A stretch of 64,000 nucleotides of DNA, from the NCBI RefSeq assembly GCF_029813785.1, contig NZ_JARVKY010000031.1, positions 22,427-86,426 of the forward strand, written 5' to 3'. Every line of letters begins with the position of its first letter. Within the stretch, counting starts at the first letter, position 1. Below, in pieces: positions 58,224 through 64,000 of this stretch. The position numbers and the translations under genes are program-made. The notes beneath the pieces were generated by a model, which worked only from the letters and a program-made list of their open reading frames with translations, had not been told where the DNA came from and did no database searches. Source of the stretch: Streptomyces sp. DH41. Lineage in GTDB: Bacteria; Actinomycetota; Actinomycetes; Streptomycetales; Streptomycetaceae.

Positions 58224-59642
58224 ATGTTCGATCCGGTCATAGCGCCCAGCGGTACGCTGCTCGGCCTGCTTCAGCGGGGTCGCGGCGACGGCACGCTGCA
58301 TGCGCTCACCGCTCCGCGCTCCGAAGCGCTCGCGGCACTGAACCACTGTGTGCTGCACGATCCCCGCCACGACTGGCAGGTGGAGAACCGCTCCCTCTAC
58401 TACGCCCGCCTCTACCTCGACCTGAACGGCGAGCTGGACGCGATCGAGGCCCACCTCTTCGACCCCGAGGACATCCTCGACGCCGACGAGTCACGCACCG
58501 GGCTCGCCCTCGCGGTCCTCGGCCATCTCGCCTCCTACGGGAGGCTGGACGCGCTGGCGCTGCTGCGCAGGTACGCCGCCCACGGCGTCAACTGGGCATG
58601 GGCGCTCGACGAGCTGGCGCTGCGCGACGACGACGCCGGTCTGCGCTCCCTCGCCGCGCCCGTCCTGGCACGCTTCCCGCGCGACCCCGAGGGCGACGCC
58701 GAGCTGGCCGTCGCCGTGCGGGACGCCTTCGAACCCCGGCCCTGGCGGCTGTGGGCCGAGGATCCGCGCGAATCGATCGCCACGCGCGTGCGTGCCGCCC
58801 ACGAGACGGGCAGCTTCGACCGATGGCAGCGCCAGATGAGCCCCACCGGGCCGCGTCCTGGCTGGAGTGTGCGGGCCGTGTTCGAGTGGGCCCAGCAGGG
58901 CGTCGAGCGCGGCGTCCCGCTCCACGTGCCGGCCGCCCGATGTCTCACGGCCGTCGCCGGCCCCGATGACCGGCCCGAGATCGTCGAGGCCGCGCGGTCC
59001 GGCGACGAGGGCGCCCGCTGCACCGCCCTGCGTTATCTCGCCGACGGCGATGATCCGGACGCCCTCGACCTGATCGAGGGCGCCGCGAGCACCGGCCCGG
59101 CGCCGGTCGTGGAGGCCGCCGTCGCCGCCTTCGAACGCATGCGCGGCCTCGCCGCCGTCGACCTGGCGCGCCGCTGGGTGCACCGGCCCGACGCGCTGGG
59201 TGCCGCCGCCGGGCGCGTCCTCGCCTGCCGGGGCGGAGCGCGGGACCGCGACCTCGTCCTCGCCGCACTGCGGGAGGCGGTACGCGGAGAAGGCCCCGAC
59301 GCGCCGACCCTGTGGACCCTCGTCGACGGCACCGGCAGGCTCGGCATCGTCTGCGCCGCCCCCGTACTGCGCCACATCTACCGCGAGACCGCCTCCTCCC
59401 ACCTGAGAGGCCGGGCCGCCCGGGCGCTGGCCGCCACCGATCCGTCCTTCGCCGCCGCCTTCGCCGTCGAGTGCCTGTGGGACTGCGAGGAGACCACCCG
59501 CGAACTCGCCGCCCGCCATGCCGAGACCGGCGACAACCGCGTCGTCGAACGGCTGCGCAGGCTCGCCGCCGACCCGGCAGAGGAGGACGAGGTCCAGACG
59601 GCCGTACGCAGCCGCTTCGGCCCGGACGCACCCGCTGTGTGA
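58224..59642 (+). CDS. HEAT-repeat protein
   Basis: 472 residues from ATG 58224 with GAGG 9 nt upstream. Mostly paired helices with repeat-like Ala/Leu/Arg patterns, for example ARCTALRYLADGDDPDALDL and SHLRGRAARALAATDPSFAA, as in PBS-lyase/HEAT proteins. No catalytic motif, signal or membrane helix. Probably a cytosolic scaffold. It lies downstream of the ankyrin gene on the same strand, which suggests two interaction modules side by side. Confidence 0.82.
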   Translation: MFDPVIAPSGTLLGLLQRGRGDGTLHALTAPRSEALAALNHCVLHDPRHDWQVENRSLYYARLYLDLNGELDAIEAHLFDPEDILDADESRTGLALAVLGHLASYGRLDALALLRRYAAHGVNWAWALDELALRDDDAGLRSLAAPVLARFPRDPEGDAELAVAVRDAFEPRPWRLWAEDPRESIATRVRAAHETGSFDRWQRQMSPTGPRPGWSVRAVFEWAQQGVERGVPLHVPAARCLTAVAGPDDRPEIVEAARSGDEGARCTALRYLADGDDPDALDLIEGAASTGPAPVVEAAVAAFERMRGLAAVDLARRWVHRPDALGAAAGRVLACRGGARDRDLVLAALREAVRGEGPDAPTLWTLVDGTGRLGIVCAAPVLRHIYRETASSHLRGRAARALAATDPSFAAAFAVECLWDCEETTRELAARHAETGDNRVVERLRRLAADPAEEDEVQTAVRSRFGPDAPAV

Positions 59643-59715
59643 GCCGGACGAAGAGGCGGTGTGAGCCGGCCGGAGATCGCTGTGCGGGCGGGTGCGACGG
59701 GTGTGCCCGCCCGCC

Positions 59716-59760
59716 CGTCCGCCCGACGCCGTGTGCCCGTCCGCCCGTCCGCCCGTCCGC
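59716..59760. repeat. Short GCCCGTCC tandem repeats
   Basis: The unit CCCGTCCG recurs several times (three contiguous copies at 59736-59760, with broken copies before) in the 300-bp gap between the HEAT gene and the glycosyltransferase operon. Pyrimidine-rich on the plus strand. No coding or hairpin function seen. The rest of 59643-59942 shows nothing else. Confidence 0.7.
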
Positions 59761-59942
59761 GACGGTCCGCTGGGCGGCGGACCCGTACGTCCCTTCCGTG
59801 TGAACGACGGGTGACCCGCGGGCCAGGCGGGTATGGCCGAGGACCGACCCGCTCGGCCGGGCAGGGCAACGCTCATGACACGTTCCTCGGACGGAAAGAT
59901 CGACGTTGACGCGAGCACGTCCAGTCCGGCGACAACACCGTT

Positions 59943-61070
59943 ATGCGTGTCGTCATCGTGACCGAATCCTTTCCCCCCGATGTGAACGGCGTGGCCCACT
60001 GCACGCTCCAGACCGCCCGACACCTCGTCGACCGGGGCCACGACTGCGTCGTCGTCGCCCCGGCCACCGCCCCCGGCAACGCGGCGGACGCCGCCGCGCC
60101 GTGCCCCCTCGTCCGGACCCCCTCCCTCCCGCTCCCCGGCTACCCCCAGGTGCGCGTCGCCCTGCCCAGCCGACGGGTGGCCGCCGTGATCGCCGAGCAC
60201 CGCGCCGACCTCGTGCACCTGGCCAGTCCCTTCGTCCTCGGAGCCCGGGGCATGGCCGCCGCCGCCCGGCTCGGCGTCCCGGCCGTGGCCGTCTACCAGA
60301 CCGACCTCGCCGGGTACGCCCGTACGTACATGGGGGCGGGCGAGGCGGCTGCCTGGCGGCGCATCCGCTCCGTGCACGCCGCCGCCGACCTCACCCTCGC
60401 CCCGTCCGGCGCGGCCCTGCGCGACCTCCAGGCGCACGGCGTGCCCCGGGTCGCGCTGTGGCCGCGCGGGGTGGACACCGCCCGCTTCCGGCCCGACCGG
60501 CGCGACGAGACGCTCCGCCGCGAACTGGCCCCCGACGGTGAGCTGATCGTCGGTTACGTCGGGCGACTCGCGCCCGAGAAGCAGGTGGAGCTGCTCGCGG
60601 GTGTCTGCGCCCTGGACGGCGTGCGCGTCGTGGTCGTCGGTGACGGGCCCAGCCGGCCCGGCCTGGAACGGGCGCTGCCGGGGGCGGCCTTCCTCGGCCG
60701 CCGTACCGGCGACGACCTCGCCCGGGTCTTCGCCTCACTGGACGTCTTCGCGCACACCGGCCCCTTCGAGACGTTCTGCCAGACCGTGCAGGAGGCCATG
60801 GCGAGCGGTCTGCCCGTCGTCGCGCCCGCGGCGGGCGGTCCGCTGGACCTCGTCGCGCACGGGCGCACCGGACTGCTGGTGCCGCCGCGCGACGCCGCCG
60901 CCGTACGGGACGCGGTCTGGTCCCTGTCGGCCGACCCAGGACTGCGAGCCGCGTACGGGGCGGCCGGGCGAGCCGCCGTCGAGGGGCGTACCTGGGCCGC
61001 CGTCGGCGACCGGCTGATCGGGCACTACACGGACGTACTCGCCTCGCGGAAGGCGGTGCTGGCGGCATGA
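59943..61070 (+). CDS. GT4-family glycosyltransferase (mannosyltransferase-like)
   Basis: 375 residues from ATG 59943. GT-B fold: N-terminal VVIVTESFPPDVNGVAHCTL and the Rossmann-like VHLASPFVLGARG, then the donor-side block VGYVGRLAPEKQVELLAG and PFETFCQTVQEAMASGLPVVAP with the E-x7-E motif. Resembles GDP-mannose-dependent MgtA/PimB-type mannosyltransferases. Acts on lipid or glycan acceptors at the membrane. First of three genes overlapping by ATGA. Confidence 0.9.
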   Translation: MRVVIVTESFPPDVNGVAHCTLQTARHLVDRGHDCVVVAPATAPGNAADAAAPCPLVRTPSLPLPGYPQVRVALPSRRVAAVIAEHRADLVHLASPFVLGARGMAAAARLGVPAVAVYQTDLAGYARTYMGAGEAAAWRRIRSVHAAADLTLAPSGAALRDLQAHGVPRVALWPRGVDTARFRPDRRDETLRRELAPDGELIVGYVGRLAPEKQVELLAGVCALDGVRVVVVGDGPSRPGLERALPGAAFLGRRTGDDLARVFASLDVFAHTGPFETFCQTVQEAMASGLPVVAPAAGGPLDLVAHGRTGLLVPPRDAAAVRDAVWSLSADPGLRAAYGAAGRAAVEGRTWAAVGDRLIGHYTDVLASRKAVLAA

Positions 61071-62224
61071 GCGCGCTGCGGATCGTCCGGCTCGCCAACT
61101 TCGTCGCCCCCGCGTCCGGCGGCCTGCGCACCGCGCTGCGGGAGCTGGGCAAGGGCTACCGGGCTGCCGGACACGACCCCGTCCTCATCGTTCCCGGAGA
61201 GCACGCCGACGACCGGGAGACCGCGCAGGGCCGGGTGATCACCCTCCCGGGGCCGCTGCTGCCGGGCACCGGCGGATACCGGGTCCTGACCGACAGGCGG
61301 CGCGTGGCCGCGCTGCTGGAGGAGTTGGCACCCGACCGCCTGGAGGTGTCCGACCGCACGACGCTGCGCTGGACCGGCAAGTGGGCCCGGCGGGCCAGGG
61401 TCCCGGCCGTGATGGTCTCCCACGAGACCACCGACGGGGTACTGCGCACCTGGGGCCTGCCCGAGCGGACCGCCCGGCACACGGCCGACGCCCTCAACAT
61501 CCGTACGGCGCACACCTACGCGCGTGTGGTGTGCACCACGGAGTTCGCCGAGCGGGAGTTCGTCCGCATCGGCGCCCGCAACGTCGTACGGGCGCCCCTG
61601 GGCGTCGATCTGGCCGGGCGACACCCGGCGCTGCGCGATCCGGAGCTGCGGGCCCGGCACGCGCGCGTGGACGAGACCCTGCTGGTGATGTGCTCCCGGC
61701 TGTCCGTGGAGAAACGGCCCGGTACGGCACTCGACGCGCTGTCGGCGCTCCGGCGGCGCGGCGATCGGGCGGTACTGGTGGTGGCCGGCGACGGGCCGTT
61801 GCGCCCGCGGCTCGAACAGCGGGCCCGGGAGCGCGGGCTGCCGGTGACCTTCCTCGGACACGTCGCCGACCGCGCTCTGCTCGGCGCGCTCCAGGCGTCC
61901 GCCGACGTGTGCCTGGCGCCCGGACCCGCCGAGACCTTCGGACTCGCCGCGCTGGAGGCGATGGCGTGCGGCACGCCCGTGGTGGCGAGCGCGTCGTCGG
62001 CGCTGTCGGAGGTGATCGGCGCCGCCGGGGCCGTCGCCGCCGACCACGGGGAGGCCTTCGCGGACGCCGTGGGCCTGCTCCTCGAACGCCGGGAGGCGGA
62101 CCGGCGGGGGGCGGCACGCGCGCGGGCGGAGTGCTTCGGCTGGGGCGCGGCGGTCGAGGCGTTCCTGGCCGCGCACGACGCGACGGCGCCCGCCCAGCCC
62201 GTACTGCCCGAGGCCGTGTCATGA
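61067..62224 (+). CDS. Second GT4-family glycosyltransferase
   Basis: 385 residues, ATGA overlap with the first glycosyltransferase. IVRLANFVAPASGGLRTALR opens the N domain. VMCSRLSVEKRPGTALDAL and GPAETFGLAALEAMACGTPV (E-x7-E) form the donor site. The two glycosyltransferases likely act consecutively on one acceptor. Donor and acceptor are not determined. Confidence 0.92.
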   Translation: MSALRIVRLANFVAPASGGLRTALRELGKGYRAAGHDPVLIVPGEHADDRETAQGRVITLPGPLLPGTGGYRVLTDRRRVAALLEELAPDRLEVSDRTTLRWTGKWARRARVPAVMVSHETTDGVLRTWGLPERTARHTADALNIRTAHTYARVVCTTEFAEREFVRIGARNVVRAPLGVDLAGRHPALRDPELRARHARVDETLLVMCSRLSVEKRPGTALDALSALRRRGDRAVLVVAGDGPLRPRLEQRARERGLPVTFLGHVADRALLGALQASADVCLAPGPAETFGLAALEAMACGTPVVASASSALSEVIGAAGAVAADHGEAFADAVGLLLERREADRRGAARARAECFGWGAAVEAFLAAHDATAPAQPVLPEAVS

Positions 62225-63069
62225 CACGCGTCCGGTTCGTGGCTCTCGGCGACTCGCTGACCGAGGGAGTGGGCGACCCACTGGGGGACGGGTGGCGCGG
62301 CTGGGCCGCGCTGCTCGCCGCCGGGCTCGCCGAGGAGCCCGCGGAGTTCACCAACCTCGCCCTCAGCGGGGCGCAGTCCCGTGACGTGGCCGAGCGGCAA
62401 CTGCCCGCCGGTCTCGCCCTGCGGCCCGACGTGGCGTCCGTGGTCGTCGGCGTCAACGACACCCTGCGCCGCACCTTCGACCTCGGCGCCGTCGCCGCCC
62501 GGCTCGACACGGTGTACGCCGCCTTCACCGGTCAGGGGGCGCTGCTCCTCACGGCGTGCCTGCCGGATCCCGGGGCGATGCTCGGGCTGCCGGGCGTGCT
62601 GGCCCGGCCGCTGGCCCGGCGGCAACGGGCGGTCAACGCCGTGGTGCACGCCCTGTCCGACCGGTACGGGGCCGTGCACCTGCACGCGTGCGAGGGCGAC
62701 TGGATCACGGACCGCGCGATGTGGAGCGCGGACCGGCTGCACCCCGGCGAGCGGGGCCACCGGCAGCTGGCCCTGCGCTTCCACGCACTCCTCGCCGCGA
62801 GCGGCGACGCGACGGGCCCCGCACCCTCGCCCGAGAACGACGTTCCAGCCCCCACCAGGTCGGCGAACCTGTGGTGGCTGGCCACCGCCGGCACCGGCTG
62901 GGTGGCCCGGCGCTGCACCGACCTCCTGCCCCAGCTGATCACCCTGGCCGCCGGCGAACTGCGCCATCACGCGCGCGGGACGAGTGCCCGGCTCGACCTG
63001 CGCACGTCCGCCGCGGTCTCCGCCGCCCTGGCGGCCCTGTCGACGACGAAGCGCCCGGAGGCGGCGTGA
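62221..63069 (+). CDS. SGNH/GDSL-family hydrolase
   Basis: 282 residues, ATGA overlap with the second glycosyltransferase. The four SGNH blocks are present: FVALGDSLTEGVGDPLGDGW (Ser), NLALSGAQSRD (Gly), VVGVNDTLRR (Asn) and SADRLHPGERGHRQLAL (Asp-x-x-His). The C-terminal ~80 residues are a helical extension. No signal peptide, so a cytosolic esterase or acyltransferase that may modify the product of the two glycosyltransferases. Confidence 0.93.
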   Translation: MTRVRFVALGDSLTEGVGDPLGDGWRGWAALLAAGLAEEPAEFTNLALSGAQSRDVAERQLPAGLALRPDVASVVVGVNDTLRRTFDLGAVAARLDTVYAAFTGQGALLLTACLPDPGAMLGLPGVLARPLARRQRAVNAVVHALSDRYGAVHLHACEGDWITDRAMWSADRLHPGERGHRQLALRFHALLAASGDATGPAPSPENDVPAPTRSANLWWLATAGTGWVARRCTDLLPQLITLAAGELRHHARGTSARLDLRTSAAVSAALAALSTTKRPEAA

Positions 63070-63144
63070 AGCCGCGGTCGGCACGGCGTCCGGGCTCGGA
63101 GTCGGCACTGTAGGGGATTGCTCAACGATCCCTCAGTACTCACA

Positions 63145-63173
63145 TTGTTTCGTTCAGGCATCTGCGATTGAAT
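63145..63173 (+). promoter_or_regulatory. Possible leaderless promoter of the GntR gene
   Basis: TTGTTT (63145-63150), 17-bp spacer, TTGAAT (63168-63173). The predicted start point falls on or next to the ATG at 63181. No Shine-Dalgarno is visible, which fits leaderless translation. Confidence 0.45.
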
Positions 63174-63180
63174 TCCGGGC

Positions 63181-63876
63181 ATGGCAGAGCAGTTGACGGG
63201 GCTGGCGGACGACCGGGCCCTCCTCGGGCGGACCAGCACCGCCGAGCGCGTCTCCGACATCCTCAGGAGCCGGATCGCCGAGGGCTACTTCCCACCCGGA
63301 ACCCGGCTGTCGGAGGACAGCATCGGCGGCGCGCTCGGGGTCTCCCGCAACACGCTGCGCGAGTCGTTCCGGCTGCTCACCCATGAACGCCTGCTCGTCC
63401 ACGAGCTGAACCGGGGCGTCTTCGTCCGGGTCCTGACCGTCGAGGACGTCGAGGACATCTACCGCACCCGCGCCCTCGTCGAGTGCGCCGTGGTCCGGGG
63501 TCTCGGAGAGCCGCCGTACGTCCTGGACGGCCTCGCCGGAGCCGTCGAGGAGGGGCGGCTGGCGGCCCGCGAAGGTGACTGGAAGGGCGTGGGTACCGCC
63601 AACATCCACTTCCACCGGGAACTGGTGGCCCTCGCCGGCAGCGAACGCACGGACGAGCTGATGCGCAGCGTCTTCGCCGAACTGCGCCTCGCCTTCCACG
63701 TCGTGGACGATCCGCGGAGCCTGCACGAGCCGTACATCGCGCGGAACGCCGAGCTCCTCGAGGTCCTGCAGACCGGCGGGCGCCAGACGGCGGAGCGGAT
63801 GCTCGCGGTCTACCTCGAGAACTCGCTGAAGCGGGTCGTGGAGGTCTACCTGCGGCGGGTCGGGGACGAGGGTTAG
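63181..63876 (+). CDS. GntR-family regulator (FadR/FCD type)
   Basis: 231 residues from ATG 63181. Winged HTH at about 20-85 (STAERVSDILRSRIAEGYFP, SIGGALGVSRNTLRESFRLL), then an FCD helical domain (VEDVEDIYRTRALVECAVVR, HFHRELVALAG) with metal-binding His/Asp positions. It regulates an unknown neighbour. The IS starts at its stop codon (TAG 63874-63876), so the original 3' end and downstream target may have been cut off. Confidence 0.92.
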   Translation: MAEQLTGLADDRALLGRTSTAERVSDILRSRIAEGYFPPGTRLSEDSIGGALGVSRNTLRESFRLLTHERLLVHELNRGVFVRVLTVEDVEDIYRTRALVECAVVRGLGEPPYVLDGLAGAVEEGRLAAREGDWKGVGTANIHFHRELVALAGSERTDELMRSVFAELRLAFHVVDDPRSLHEPYIARNAELLEVLQTGGRQTAERMLAVYLENSLKRVVEVYLRRVGDEG

Positions 63877-64000
63877 GGCCTGTCGTTTGGATCACCCCTG
63901 GTGGGTGGGGCAGAGGAGCTTATCGATAGGCCACCAGTTGATCAGAGTGTGGTCTGCCGTGGAACAATGCGTCGGGAGGGACGCAAATGGGGGGCGTTAT
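63876..64000 (+). mobile_element. Left end of an insertion sequence (IS5-like), truncated by the window
   Basis: Begins GGGCCTGTCGTTTGGATC at 63876-63893. The 14-mer TGTCGTTTGGATCA is shared with the MITE end at 13494. A start-like ATG with GGGAGGG ahead lies at 63987. The preceding TAG matches that at the MITE ends. The right end is not in the window, so family and target duplication are inferred. Confidence 0.78.
63987..64000 (+). CDS. Transposase, first codons only
   Basis: ATG with GGGAGGG 6 nt upstream. The first four codons read MGGV, which agrees with the start of a widespread Streptomyces IS5-type transposase from memory. Too short to prove. Confidence 0.5.

Noticed and set aside
59716..59760. 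CRISPR-like array
   Set aside because: Contiguous 8-bp repeats without spacers and no cas genes.

Overview
The window is very GC-rich and shows strong G/C third-position bias, frequent GTG starts, many ATGA/GTGA overlaps and a gene set typical of Streptomyces (RbpA, SmeA/SffA, an SCO1431-family peptide, DUF5995, a DasR-type chitinase promoter). From memory, the order resembles the S. coelicolor SCO14xx core region. No rRNA, tRNA or CRISPR array was recognised.

Left part. 1-6.9 kb is a tightly coupled operon: a partial gene, a PknG-like kinase, a von Willebrand A protein, a GlnX-like membrane protein and a membrane-anchored solute-binding protein. It looks like a trans-membrane nutrient-sensing relay. 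It is followed by rpe, a SorC-type regulator, an orphan barstar and guaB1 (7-10.9 kb). 11-18.5 kb holds an amino-acid permease, an Lrp-type regulator, a MITE, an MFS exporter, a secreted protein and davA-davB (5-aminovaleramide amidohydrolase and lysine 2-monooxygenase). The permease and davAB promoters carry the same three-box array at almost identical spacing, which suggests one lysine-use regulon.

Middle part. 18.5-29.4 kb carries an LLM oxidoreductase, DUF5995, a GH6 cellulase, an NCS2 permease, a thioesterase, a divergent MFS/ROK pair and a GH18 chitinase with a paired-repeat DasR-type promoter. 29.5-34.6 kb is the FMN-riboswitch-led riboflavin operon (ribE, ribM, ribBA, ribH) running into hisE, hisG and a PH-domain gene. 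Two CNNM/CorC-type genes follow behind a structured leader, then an EccA-like AAA ATPase, a P-loop kinase and a Tat-exported C39-like peptidase (34.6-41.7 kb).

Right part. 41.9-47.6 kb: a 46-residue membrane peptide, TetR, acyl-CoA dehydrogenase, two small conserved proteins, a second Lrp regulator and an amidohydrolase. 47.7-53.4 kb: ppm1 behind a long leader, fxsA, rbpA with a sigma-R-type promoter, a UMF1 transporter, a GDPD and YczE, which diverges from a MocR regulator. 55-63 kb: sffA and smeA (sporulation septum), an ankyrin protein, a HEAT-repeat protein and a three-gene glycosyltransferase/SGNH operon. The window ends in a GntR regulator with an insertion sequence at its stop codon. 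The IS ends match the MITE at 13.5 kb.
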